A stretch of DNA of 64,000 nucleotides from Pigmentibacter sp. JX0631 (GCF_029873255.1 NZ_CP123622.1:2331001-2395000); one strand, 5' to 3'. Counted from the first letter of the stretch, positions 35,887 through 44,531 are shown. Made by a program: numbers and translations. The notes: generated from the letters alone by a model not told the origin.

Positions 35887-36805
35887 GCAATTGCTTAAAA
35901 TAATTTCATTAGAATCATTGATCTTTGTTTTCAAAGAGAAAAATTTATTTCAAGAATTTCAATTTCACCAAGAAACACAAGCACTAAAACATGCAGAAAT
36001 TTCAAAAATTTCTGACTCAGATATTTTAAGAACAATTCTTCCAATTGAATTATCAAGCAAAATGTTTGGGAGTGGTAATTTAAATTTATTAGCATTTATT
36101 TTTGCATTAAGACATAAAATTGTAGAATTAAATTCTTTATTTCATCTTTCAGCACTTAAATTATTAAGAAGTTCATCATATCTTACTTTAAAAAATGAAT
36201 ATGACATTATTTTTGGGAAAGAGTTTTCCTTAAATTATCACGAGTTAGAAAATTATTTACATCCAAATTTTTGGGGACAAGCGAAATCTATTCCAATAGT
36301 AGGTTTTTCTGCTGTTGGTTGTCATTTTGTTTTAAGAGATGTTACTTATTGTAGAGCTTTTGATGCTTATAGTCTTCCCTTTTGTAACTATGTCACTAGT
36401 GAATTATTTTGTGATCATCATTTGCGGGAGAAATTTTGGGGAGAACAAATTTTCAATGAGTGCTCGGTTCAAGCAAAAATTGCTCAATTTTATTTAAATA
36501 TTCATAATTTTAAAGAAATTGATGAAGAATCATTAAAGAAAATATTAGATAATTTTTTCCATTACTTTGATGAATCGTTTCGGCGAAAAAAACCTTCAAG
36601 CATTAGCACAGAAAAAGTTAAAGAACTTTTAAATTTTTATAGCTTTTCAACTTTAGAAGAATTAAAAATTGTTGGAGGAGAAGAGCTGCGGAAACGATTT
36701 TTGGAAAAGGCAAAGTATTTTCATCCTGATAAAGGAGGTTCTCAAGATCGTTTCAGACAAGCAAGAGAATACTATGAAAATTTAAGAGAGCTTTTGGGCA
36801 AATGA
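35879..36805 (+). CDS. Zinc-knuckle protein with C-terminal J-domain
   Basis: I start at ATG 35879 inside the aroQ end (overlap ATGTTTGA). The product has 308 residues. The N-terminal half is helical. Near 148-190 four cysteines and a terminal His pair (VGCHF, TYCRA, PFCNY, LFCDHH) have spacing like a C-x8-C-x10-C zinc knuckle. The last 65 residues are a J-domain: LLNFYSFSTLEELKIVG, then LRKRFLEKAKYFHPDKGGSQDRF with the HPD motif. A J-domain at the C-terminus with no Gly/Phe region marks a specialised DnaK co-chaperone. The gene overlaps manA by ATGA. The client is unknown. Confidence 0.78.
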   Translation: MFEQLLKIISLESLIFVFKEKNLFQEFQFHQETQALKHAEISKISDSDILRTILPIELSSKMFGSGNLNLLAFIFALRHKIVELNSLFHLSALKLLRSSSYLTLKNEYDIIFGKEFSLNYHELENYLHPNFWGQAKSIPIVGFSAVGCHFVLRDVTYCRAFDAYSLPFCNYVTSELFCDHHLREKFWGEQIFNECSVQAKIAQFYLNIHNFKEIDEESLKKILDNFFHYFDESFRRKKPSSISTEKVKELLNFYSFSTLEELKIVGGEELRKRFLEKAKYFHPDKGGSQDRFRQAREYYENLRELLGK

Positions 36806-37875
36806 CAACACAATTCTTTAAAGTAGATCCTTTTAATTTTGTTCCGATTTTAAAAACTCCATGGGGTGGAACACAAATTTCTTTGTTAAAAAAAACTTAT
36901 TTTCCAGAATTCAAGGCTAAAATTCCAGATTTTATAGGAGAGAGCTGGGAAATCTCTACAGATAAAAATTACCCTTCCCTTATTTTAATGAATGGAAGAG
37001 AAAAAATACCACTGACAGATTTATTGCAACAAAATTCTTCCATGATTTTAGGTGAAAAAATTGCAAATAAGTATGGAGCACATTCTCCGTTGCTCCTTAA
37101 GTGGCTGCATGCAAAAGATAATTTATCAGTTCAGCTGCACCCAAAAAATGGAAATCCGTTACTTAATGAAAGTGAATGTGGTAAACCTGAGAGTTGGTTG
37201 GTTTTGAATGTTGAAAAAAATGGTTATGTTTATTTAGGCTTTAAACCAGATCTTTCTAAAGAAGAAATTATTGAAAATTTATTAAAAGATGATTTAGAAA
37301 AATGTTTAAATAAATATTATCCAAAAATGTATGATTATATTTCTGTTCCCCCAGGATGCGTTCATGCTGTAGGTCCAGGAGTTTTTTTGGCAGAACCGCA
37401 ATATGTTTTACCAAAGAAATCAGGTAAAACATGGAGAATTTCTGATTGGAAACGGCTTTATGATGAAAATGGTAAACTTTCAGCCTATGGGAAACCTAGA
37501 GAATTGCATGTCAAAGAATCATTAGGTGCGATTGATTGGAATCTTCCAAGAGGGAAAGAGCTAGAAAAATTATTGATTCAGCAAATGGAAAATGGGAAAA
37601 TATTTTTAGGAAACACTTACAACCCTTTTTCACTCCAAATTTTTTATAACACACAAAAAAATGGTTATACTGCTATAGAAAAAGATAGTTTTACATTAGC
37701 AACTGTTTGGGCTGGCGAGGTAACATTGGAAACTAAGTATGATTCAATAACTTTGCAAGGTGGAGAAAGCCTTCTCATTTCTGCTGATGTTAAAAGTCTT
37801 TCAATTAATATGATAGAAAAATATAGAGAACAACCTAAAATTGCTTTTTTTGCATTGAATGATGAGGTTATTTAA
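36802..37875 (+). CDS. manA: Mannose-6-phosphate isomerase, class I
   Basis: The product has 357 residues. It shows the cupin metal site LLKWLHAKDNLSVQLHPKN and, further on, GKPESWLVLN with the catalytic-region Glu. SVPPGCVHAVGPGVFLAEPQ holds the third metal ligand; a C-terminal Arg/Lys-rich half follows. ManA interconverts mannose-6-phosphate and fructose-6-phosphate, feeding mannose donors for LPS and glycans. A Bacillus/Firmicutes-style short form is suggested by length. It overlaps the J-domain gene by 4 nt, and the next gene begins at its stop (TAATG). It is thus in a four-gene translationally coupled run. Confidence 0.92.
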   Translation: MTTQFFKVDPFNFVPILKTPWGGTQISLLKKTYFPEFKAKIPDFIGESWEISTDKNYPSLILMNGREKIPLTDLLQQNSSMILGEKIANKYGAHSPLLLKWLHAKDNLSVQLHPKNGNPLLNESECGKPESWLVLNVEKNGYVYLGFKPDLSKEEIIENLLKDDLEKCLNKYYPKMYDYISVPPGCVHAVGPGVFLAEPQYVLPKKSGKTWRISDWKRLYDENGKLSAYGKPRELHVKESLGAIDWNLPRGKELEKLLIQQMENGKIFLGNTYNPFSLQIFYNTQKNGYTAIEKDSFTLATVWAGEVTLETKYDSITLQGGESLLISADVKSLSINMIEKYREQPKIAFFALNDEVI

Positions 37876-38456
37876 TGGCTTTTATTAATGAAGCAACAGG
37901 AGATATTCATTTTAAGGTCTTATACATTGGTAGTAAAAATGCAGGAAAAACTGCCAATATCCAAGCGTTATTTTGTGAAACCCTAGCTAATGATAATAGC
38001 TTGGAATTGAATGAAGTGATAGCTGATTTACCAAGAAATAATTTTTTTGATTTTCTTCCAATAAGCTATGGTAAAGTAGCTGAAAGAAATGCAAGAATAC
38101 ATCTTTACACTCTTCCTTCACATCAATTATGGCCAACTGTAAATATTAGTTTACTATTAGGTATAGATGGAATTGTAAATATTATAGATAGCAGAGTTCG
38201 TTACTTAGATAAAAATTTAACATTTTTAGTAGAAATTAAAAAAATGTTCGAATCTATACAATTAGATTTTAATCAAATTCCAATTATATATCAAATGAAT
38301 CATTCAGATTCTTATGATGCTCTGCCAGTAGAAACTCTCCAAAAAAATTATAATTTAGATTCTTCTGATTGTGTCCAAGCTGTTGCAATACAGGGATTAG
38401 GAGTTATGGAAACCTTCGCGAAAATTGCAGAAAAAGTAGTCCAAAAAGTAATATAA
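37875..38456 (+). CDS. MglA-like small Ras-family GTPase
   Basis: This 193-residue protein shows the P-loop VLYIGSKNAGKTANIQALF (G1). A G3-like segment lies around RIHLYTLPSHQLWPTV, where a typical DxxG is replaced. A G4 position IIYQMNHSDSYDALPVETL reads NHSD instead of NKxD. The arrangement, including ALPVETL after G4, follows MglA and related prokaryotic GTPases that direct polarity and motility. There is no mglB (roadblock GAP) gene beside it. It starts at TAATG from manA. GTP binding should be possible, but base specificity may be weakened. Confidence 0.82.
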   Translation: MAFINEATGDIHFKVLYIGSKNAGKTANIQALFCETLANDNSLELNEVIADLPRNNFFDFLPISYGKVAERNARIHLYTLPSHQLWPTVNISLLLGIDGIVNIIDSRVRYLDKNLTFLVEIKKMFESIQLDFNQIPIIYQMNHSDSYDALPVETLQKNYNLDSSDCVQAVAIQGLGVMETFAKIAEKVVQKVI

Positions 38457-38555
38457 AAATAAAAAATAAAAAAATATTTTTTTAGTTGCATCTTTTTTTG
38501 AAATGAAATAGTACGTTATTACTGTCTTGCTAAATCATTCAAAAAAGAGGAAAAA

Positions 38556-38996
38556 ATGAATATTAATAAATTAATTTTAAGTGCTATTCTGTTACCTTCT
38601 TTCGCCTTTGCTGCAGATGAATTGCCGTTACTTTCTAAAGTAACAGAAACAGGTAAAGTAGCCGCTGGATATAATAAATCTATAGAATGTACAATATATC
38701 AAAGTAAAGTAAAGTTGAGATATACTGCGGGATTTGCAGCAGTTGTCCATGAAAAGCCAATTTCTTTTGGAGGTGGCATTAATTTCATGCTAAGTGACGC
38801 AAAAAGTGCGATACTAAAAAGAAATGTAGTGCGTACGGACTCAGAAACTATTACCTATCAGGCTTTCATGTTAAATGATTATGGAAAACAAGAAACTATA
38901 GAATTAGGGACTTCTGTAAAAGGGACATGGGCAATAGAGAATCCTTCTGTTGGAGCAAATGGCTTTCGTTATTTACTAGACAAATTATGTAAGTGA
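38556..38996 (+). CDS. Secreted hypothetical protein
   Basis: The product has 146 residues and a clear signal peptide, NKLILSAILLPSFAFA, cut after AFA. The mature part has two cysteines (SIECTIY and the final KLCK), which may form a disulfide, and beta-type alternation. The family is not recognised. AGAGGA precedes the ATG by 7 nt. It is transcribed alone and ends at a strong terminator at 39003. A second secreted protein of unrelated sequence follows at 39297. Confidence 0.7.
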   Translation: MNINKLILSAILLPSFAFAADELPLLSKVTETGKVAAGYNKSIECTIYQSKVKLRYTAGFAAVVHEKPISFGGGINFMLSDAKSAILKRNVVRTDSETITYQAFMLNDYGKQETIELGTSVKGTWAIENPSVGANGFRYLLDKLCK

Positions 38997-39002
38997 AATT
39001 AG

Positions 39003-39035
39003 AACTTCATCTTTTAAAAGGTGAAGTTTTTTTTT
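39003..39035 (+). terminator. Rho-independent terminator
   Basis: The arms AACTTCATCTTTT and AAAAGGTGAAGTT pair almost end to end with one G-T pair, and a run of about eight T residues follows. It lies just after the stop of the secreted-protein gene at 38556-38996. Confidence 0.9.
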
Positions 39036-39213
39036 ACAATATTAAAAAATAGAAAAATAATACTAAAGATTTTGATTTTCCATTCATTTCAAAAAATAAC
39101 ATATAAAATTTTTAAATAATTCTTACCGATTAGAAATTAAAAAAAAATTCAATTTATATTATTAGGTTAATTTAATAATTACTAGAAAATTATTTGGTAC
39201 AGAAATTGCTAAT

Positions 39214-39268
39214 TAAATATTACTATTAATTTATATTAATAAATAAAATAAATTAATAGTAATATTTA
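39214..39268. repeat. Perfect 21-bp inverted repeat upstream of a secreted-protein gene
   Basis: The arm 39214-39234 (starting TAAATATTACTATTAATTTA) is repeated in exact reverse complement at 39248-39268, with a 13-nt spacer. The arms are A/T only except for one G-C pair. The structure ends 28 nt before the ATG at 39297, so it would lie in the promoter or 5' untranslated region. Confidence 0.85.
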
Positions 39269-39296
39269 TTTTCTTAAATAATAAGGAAAAATTATT

Positions 39297-39929
39297 ATGA
39301 AAAATTTCTTGAAAATAGCTTTAATTAGTTTTCCAATATTAACTACTTTTACAGCTCAAGCTAATGTATTTGCCCCTCTAGTAGAAAATTTTAAAGGATC
39401 TTACTTATTTTGTGTAAATGAAAAAAATACTTATAAATGGAAATGGGCTGCAAAAAATGAGAATTTTAATAATAAGTATAAAGGAATAAAAAAAATAACC
39501 ACTCACTCTGAAGAATGGACATGGTTAAAAGGTTCTCCATCCTTAAATAAACACTTTAATATCGTTTTAGATATCAAACATGAATTTCAAAGTATGAATG
39601 AAGCAAAGGAGTTTTGTGAAGAATTAAAAAATATTTGCACATCGCAGTACGGTGATGATTATTCATTAGTAGGAGTATCAAGTTATGCAGTTCCTGGATG
39701 GGGATTAGTGAGTGTAAGGTATCCTACTCCTGTTGTTGAAACTGAATCTACTGCTCAAAATGATTATGCAAGTGAAACTGAACCCTTGCTAGGATATGAA
39801 GTGGAAAATATAAAATCTAAAACGTCTTCTTGTCCAAATTGGAATTATAAAGAGTTTCCTAATGCTGGTGGAGCGAAATATGATGTTGAAAGAATGATTA
39901 CAGATCGTTTATTTTCTCAGAAAAAGTGA
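39297..39929 (+). CDS. Secreted hypothetical protein
   Basis: This 210-residue protein starts with a signal peptide, KNFLKIALISFPILTTFTAQA, cut near AQANV. The mature part contains aromatic-rich segments (YKWKWAAKNEN, EEWTWLKGSP) and a segment EFCEELKNICTSQYGDDYSLVG with two cysteines. The C-terminal third is polar. No family is recognised. AAGGAAAAATTATT precedes the ATG. An unusually long perfect palindrome lies immediately upstream, suggesting specific regulation. Its stop is followed 3 nt later by the hairpin that covers the ribosome site of the next gene. Confidence 0.7.
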   Translation: MKNFLKIALISFPILTTFTAQANVFAPLVENFKGSYLFCVNEKNTYKWKWAAKNENFNNKYKGIKKITTHSEEWTWLKGSPSLNKHFNIVLDIKHEFQSMNEAKEFCEELKNICTSQYGDDYSLVGVSSYAVPGWGLVSVRYPTPVVETESTAQNDYASETEPLLGYEVENIKSKTSSCPNWNYKEFPNAGGAKYDVERMITDRLFSQKK

Positions 39930-39932
39930 TAA

Positions 39933-39958
39933 AATTCTCCGAAAAGAAAAGGAGAGTT
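39933..39958 (+). promoter_or_regulatory. Hairpin sequestering the ribosome-binding site of the amidohydrolase gene
   Basis: AATTCTCC (39933-39940) pairs with GGAGAGTT (39951-39958) across a purine loop. The right arm contains GGAG, the ribosome site 6 nt before the ATT at 39961. The hairpin could block initiation until melted, or act as a weak terminator after the secreted-protein gene. Confidence 0.5.
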
Positions 39959-39960
39959 TT

Positions 39961-40710
39961 ATTAAAATTTTTGATGCTCATTTTCATATCATAGATAAAC
40001 GATTTCCTTTAGTGCCTAATAATGGATTTATCCCTGAAGAATTTAATGTGTCTAGTTATTTAAAAGAATTAAAAGACTTTAAACTTGTGGGGGGAGCTGT
40101 TGTTTCAGGATCCTTTCAAGCATTTGATCAAAGTTACTTACAAGATGCTTTAAAAATTTTAGGAAGTAACTTTGTTGGTGTTACTCAAATTCCTGCTGAT
40201 ACTTCTGAAAAAGATATTTTAGCCTTGAATGCTATAGGGATTAAGGCCGTAAGATTTAATATCAAACGCGGAGGATCCGCTACACTAAAAGATTTAGTTT
40301 ATTTTAGTCAAAAAGTATTTTCACTGTGTGGCTGGCATACTGAAATATATATAGATTCGAAAGAATTATTTTCTATTCAGCAACAAATCTTGCAAATTCC
40401 CAAATGTTCCATTGACCATTTGGGATTAAGTAAAGAAGGAATTCCTGTTTTAAAAAAGTTAATAGAAAAAGGAGTTTTTGTTAAAGCAACTGGATTTGGA
40501 CGACTAGACTTTGATCCTATCCCAGTTATGCAAGAATTTATATCTATAAATCCTAATAGTTTAATGTTTGGGACAGATCTTCCTTCAACAAGAGCGCCAA
40601 AACCTTTTACTTTAAATGACATTAAAATTATTGTTGATGCATTTGAGAAAAAAGTTTGGAAAAATATTTTTTATAGAAATGCAGAAAAATTTTATAATTT
40701 AAAAAACTAA
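39961..40710 (+). CDS. Amidohydrolase-family (TIM-barrel) metal-dependent hydrolase with ATT start
   Basis: Reading from ATT 39961 gives a 249-residue protein starting (I/M)KIFDAHFHIID. This carries the HxH metal motif that begins most Amidohydrolase_2 proteins. Later ligands are visible: His in SIDHLGLS and Asp in MFGTDLPSTRAP. The last is the catalytic Asp of 2-pyrone-4,6-dicarboxylate-hydrolase-like enzymes. The first canonical start in frame is GTG 40012, which would delete HxH. No ATG, GTG or TTG exists in frame back to the stop at 39895. AAGGAG sits 6 nt before the ATT. So the gene probably starts at AUU, or the site carries a mutation. The substrate is unknown. Confidence 0.75.
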   Translation: MKIFDAHFHIIDKRFPLVPNNGFIPEEFNVSSYLKELKDFKLVGGAVVSGSFQAFDQSYLQDALKILGSNFVGVTQIPADTSEKDILALNAIGIKAVRFNIKRGGSATLKDLVYFSQKVFSLCGWHTEIYIDSKELFSIQQQILQIPKCSIDHLGLSKEGIPVLKKLIEKGVFVKATGFGRLDFDPIPVMQEFISINPNSLMFGTDLPSTRAPKPFTLNDIKIIVDAFEKKVWKNIFYRNAEKFYNLKN

Positions 40711-41729
40711 AATATCCATCCAATTTTTAAAATATTCCAATATATTATAGGATAGTTTTTTAAATTCTCACTAATAGTCTTTTTTAATTGATCATTCAGA
40801 GATGAGTATTCAGGAGATTGAATGGCGTAAGAAATATATTGTTGCACTGTAGGATCTGTTAGATTAATATTATTCTCAACAGAAACATCTAAGGTAAGTT
40901 GCGCTCCAATTTCTGTGCCGATAGCAAACCAGCCGAAACTTCCACTCCAAGTAGCTAGCAATCCAATTTGCGGAGTCCAATAAGTTGAATTAATAGTAAG
41001 AGTGTCTATAAAAGGAGTTGTTAATTTTTGGGGAAAATTTGCAACTGTTAAGTTGATATTTCCTGTAGATTTAAAGAAAAATTGCCGTTTTCCATAAGCA
41101 GCTCCGATAAAAAAACTTCCTCCAAAAGGAAATATACTTAATTTTCCTTCATACTGCCAATAAGATAATTTTAAGGTATCAAATTGAAAATCTTGTGATG
41201 AATTAAGCATCGATTTTAATTGTTTTGATCTAAATAAGTCAAATTCATTAAAGTAACTATAGCTTGCCGATAATCCAATATATTTCCAAAATTTCGATTC
41301 AATACTTAAATTTGGACCATTAATAATTCCAAATCCTACCATAGGTCCTACACGAATTGGTCCAAACAATCCTTCATCGTTATCAGTTTCTTTTTTTTCT
41401 GAATTTTTTTCATCTTTGTCCGACTTTTTTTCATCTTTCTCATTACTTTCTTCTTCTGCTAATTCATCTTCTTTTATATTATCATTCTTATTTATTTCAT
41501 CTTTTAAGTTGTTATTTATTGGCTTTTGACCTGGTTTTTTAAAAATTTTTTGATTATTTTGACTAGGAAATTTTTGCTCAATAAACGGATTATCATTTAT
41601 AACTGGATTTACTAAATTATTTTGCAAATTTCTTTGTTGAAGTGGAATTGTAGGATCAATTTGAGAAAAACTCTTTAATGAAAGGCTAATAAAAAATATA
41701 AAAATAAATATTTTCAATAAGCTCTTCAT
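40707..41729 (-). CDS. Outer-membrane beta-barrel-like protein with charged linker
   Basis: The product has 340 residues and a signal peptide (LLKIFIFIFFISLSLKSFS). A disordered segment (about 30-120) follows, first Asn/Gln/Pro-rich, then almost entirely Glu, Asp and Lys with repeated DEK motifs. From GPIRVGPMVGFGIINGP onward, short alternating strands and aromatic girdles (YKRQFFF, WYWTPQIG-like) suggest an eight- to ten-stranded barrel ending in the hydrophobic IYWNILKIGWIF. It overlaps the convergent amidohydrolase stop by 4 nt. The charged linker could bind cell-wall material or metals. Confidence 0.7.
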   Translation of the reverse strand: MKSLLKIFIFIFFISLSLKSFSQIDPTIPLQQRNLQNNLVNPVINDNPFIEQKFPSQNNQKIFKKPGQKPINNNLKDEINKNDNIKEDELAEEESNEKDEKKSDKDEKNSEKKETDNDEGLFGPIRVGPMVGFGIINGPNLSIESKFWKYIGLSASYSYFNEFDLFRSKQLKSMLNSSQDFQFDTLKLSYWQYEGKLSIFPFGGSFFIGAAYGKRQFFFKSTGNINLTVANFPQKLTTPFIDTLTINSTYWTPQIGLLATWSGSFGWFAIGTEIGAQLTLDVSVENNINLTDPTVQQYISYAIQSPEYSSLNDQLKKTISENLKNYPIIYWNILKIGWIF

Positions 41730-41798
41730 ATAAAGAGGAACCTCAAATATAAACGACCAGAGAAAGATTATTAATTTATATTTTAATGTAAAAAAAAA

Positions 41799-43004
41799 TT
41801 AAATCAAGGAAATAAAATCACTTGCCCATAAGTCACCACGAATTTTTTCGCTTGCTGATAGCGCTATGTTGTTATCTGAAATTAAAACATTCTTTTCTTC
41901 AATAGCTCTGGAAAACTTAGAATTTTTATTAATTTTTTCAAGAAAATCATTTTTATTTAGATACTTTTCTAACCAAGAAAAAGGGATACCATTCGGGGTT
42001 CGCAAAAGTGTGAAAATCATTTCATCAATATATTCCCTTTTAGTACGTGGGCTTTCGTAATGAATAGAAAAATTTTTCCCTCTCTCAATTTTGTCAGTGA
42101 AAATTAATCTATCATTTCCTGGATCTATTTCTTGAAATGAACTGGGACCAATTCTGTATCTCATACCAAAAGGTTTATCCGGTGTTTGTGGGAGTAGTCC
42201 ATGTGAACCTGTTCCAAGTCCTATATAGGGTTTACCGTACCAATACAAATTATTATGCTTTGTAGGAAACCTAGAGAAATTACTCGTTTCAACTTGTTGT
42301 AATGATAATTTTGAGCAACTTTTTAATATTTCTAAATATTCATTCACAGCATTATCTTCATCAGAATAATTTTTCTTTGCAAATAAAGTTCGTTGCTCGA
42401 TAGTTAAAGCATAAGCTGAAATGCCAGTTGCGCCATTTTGAACTAATTCATTAATTTCTTCTGTTATAGTTTTGGAACGATATTCTTTTTTTAAGCCATA
42501 AATTAAATCTACTTGTATATTGTTAAATCCTGCAGAATTTGCCCAATTTAGGTTATCAATTACATTTTCTGGTGTATGTTTTCTTCCTAAAATTTTTAAA
42601 GTCGAGTGACAAAGAGATTGAGCTCCCAATGTAATTCTAGTAAAACCTATTTTTCTATAATCATATAAACGGCGTTTAAAATTTGTTAATGGGTTAGTTT
42701 CTAAAGTAGCTTCCTCTATTTTAAAATAGTTATTTAATATATTAAAGAATCTTTTATAAGCAGAAGCTTCGAATAAACCGGGAGTACCTCCGCCAAAGTA
42801 AATAGTTACATTTTGTTGATAGTACTCTTTAAGATTTTCAATAAAGTAAATTAATTGCTCTTCTAATTCATCAAAATAAAAAGAAATATCTTTTTTAGAA
42901 AACTTAGCAGTTTTGGTGAAATCACAGTAAGGGCAAATATGGGGGCAAAAAGGAATATGAAAATAGAATCCAATATTTGCTTTTTGATTAGGAATTTCGA
43001 TCAT
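41799..43004 (-). CDS. hemW: HemW-like radical SAM protein (coproporphyrinogen III oxidase-like)
   Basis: The product has 401 residues. The N-terminus has FYFHIPFCPHICPYCDFTK, the CxxxCxxC cluster of HemW with the extra aromatic residue. The SAM-binding segments YFGGGTPGLF, ATLETNPL and RITLGAQSLCHSTLKILGRKHT follow. NIQVDLIYGLKKE, YALTIEQRTLF and the C-terminal HemN_C-like region, with GIPFSWLEKYL, complete the family pattern. HemW transfers heme to respiratory enzymes rather than oxidising porphyrinogen. Its first 17 nt overlap the preceding MocR gene, so the pair is co-transcribed. Confidence 0.88.
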   Translation of the reverse strand: MIEIPNQKANIGFYFHIPFCPHICPYCDFTKTAKFSKKDISFYFDELEEQLIYFIENLKEYYQQNVTIYFGGGTPGLFEASAYKRFFNILNNYFKIEEATLETNPLTNFKRRLYDYRKIGFTRITLGAQSLCHSTLKILGRKHTPENVIDNLNWANSAGFNNIQVDLIYGLKKEYRSKTITEEINELVQNGATGISAYALTIEQRTLFAKKNYSDEDNAVNEYLEILKSCSKLSLQQVETSNFSRFPTKHNNLYWYGKPYIGLGTGSHGLLPQTPDKPFGMRYRIGPSSFQEIDPGNDRLIFTDKIERGKNFSIHYESPRTKREYIDEMIFTLLRTPNGIPFSWLEKYLNKNDFLEKINKNSKFSRAIEEKNVLISDNNIALSASEKIRGDLWASDFISLI

Positions 43005-44481
43005 TTTTTATTATCCATTTTCTTGAAGATGCATTGCGCCAAATTGAAAATAAAGTTTCTAAAGAATTATACATTAATACAGGCTCTAAATTTGCGAAAT
43101 TGAGACGCATAAAATTATAATGTTTACTATCTTTTGAAAAATAGTATCCAGGTGCAATAGATATTTTTTTTTCTAATGCACGTTCTTCAACTACCTGTAA
43201 ATTTTCACCAGGTGGAAATTCAAACCATAAATACATTCCAGAATCAGGTTGATTCCATTTTGAACCTTGAGGTGAAAGTTTTTTTAACATTGCGATTAAA
43301 GTATCCCTTTTAGAACGGAAGGTGTTTTTAAGTTTTGCAATATGTTTCTTTAAAATACCTCTAATAATTAGTTCGTAAATTATTTGTTGATCAATAATTG
43401 AAGGTGAAATACATTGTGCAATATAAAGGGTATTAAGATATTTTATATTTGCTATACTTGAAACAATATATGCAATTTTTAGACCTGGAGCGAACACTTT
43501 AGAGTAACTTGAAATATAAAATGAGTTATTTAACCCTTCAATAGTGGCTAAATTTGGAATTATAAACTCATCATAATTAAGTTCACTATAAATATCAATT
43601 TCAATGATAATTGCGTTTATTTCTTTTGCTATTTTAATAATCGCATGTCTTTCAATTGCGGTTAAAGAACCACCTGTAGGACAATGACAATTAGTGTAGA
43701 TTATAAATGCTTTGGGTTTTTTATTTTTTATTTCTAAAATTTTTTCTTCACTCAAAAATATTTTTTCAAAAGATCGTTCAACAGAAATTACATTGTACTT
43801 TTTTAAAAGATCTGAGTAGAAAAAAAAATCACTATTTGGAGTTTCAAGCACAAGATAATCATTTCTTGACAGAAAGCCACTTAGAATAATTTCTATGGCA
43901 TGCTTTTCCCCACTTGCGAGCAAAATCTGCTCCGTATTTTGAATTGGCATTCCTTTATTTTCAAGATCAAAAGCTATTATTTCTTTCAAGTTTTGGAAGG
44001 AGTTGTGTTTAAAAGAAGAATAAATTAAAGTTTGAGCTGAAAAACAAGTTCTCGAGATAGCTCTTAACTCTTCCATAATACTAAAACTTTTGTAAACTTG
44101 ATTTCCGCCTAGATTTGCATAATCTTCTGGAAGCTCTAGATAGTGAGGAAGTGGGCAATTCATTTGCTGTTTTTTTAAAACAAGGTTGTGATTTTCCTTT
44201 TTTGGAGAGCTAGATAAGTTAATCTTATTTTTTTTGTAAGAAACATAAAAACCACTTCCTAATTTGGCTTTTATAAATCCTCCATCACATAACTTATTGT
44301 AAGCAGTAATAATTCCAATTTTGTTTATTTTTAATTCGGCAGATAAGTCTCGTATACTAGGGAGTTTAGAGCCAAACATAAGTGTACCGGTTTGAATTGC
44401 ATGGCTGAAATGGTCAAATATTTGTTGGGAGTAAGACTTACTAGAATCAAAATCAATCGTTATTTTTCTAAATTTTGCCAT
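42988..44481 (-). CDS. MocR-type GntR regulator with aminotransferase domain
   Basis: The product has 497 residues. The N-terminal winged helix (about 1-75) reads SYSQQIFDHFSHAIQTGTL and KLPSIRDLSAELKINKIGI, then GGFIKAKLGSGFYVS. The C-terminal part is a fold-type I aminotransferase domain with HCPTGGS and the Schiff-base lysine segment YISSYSKVFAPGLKIAYIV. MocR proteins sense vitamin B6 or an amino-PLP compound and bind direct or inverted repeats. Five repeats lie just upstream (44532-44639). It is co-transcribed with the HemW-like gene, a pairing that suggests a PLP- or amine-linked signal. Confidence 0.92.
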   Translation of the reverse strand: MAKFRKITIDFDSSKSYSQQIFDHFSHAIQTGTLMFGSKLPSIRDLSAELKINKIGIITAYNKLCDGGFIKAKLGSGFYVSYKKNKINLSSSPKKENHNLVLKKQQMNCPLPHYLELPEDYANLGGNQVYKSFSIMEELRAISRTCFSAQTLIYSSFKHNSFQNLKEIIAFDLENKGMPIQNTEQILLASGEKHAIEIILSGFLSRNDYLVLETPNSDFFFYSDLLKKYNVISVERSFEKIFLSEEKILEIKNKKPKAFIIYTNCHCPTGGSLTAIERHAIIKIAKEINAIIIEIDIYSELNYDEFIIPNLATIEGLNNSFYISSYSKVFAPGLKIAYIVSSIANIKYLNTLYIAQCISPSIIDQQIIYELIIRGILKKHIAKLKNTFRSKRDTLIAMLKKLSPQGSKWNQPDSGMYLWFEFPPGENLQVVEERALEKKISIAPGYYFSKDSKHYNFMRLNFANLEPVLMYNSLETLFSIWRNASSRKWIIKNDRNS

Positions 44482-44531
44482 ACTAATAAGCCTTTACAAA
44501 TAGTTATTCATTGCAGAATTAAACTCATATC

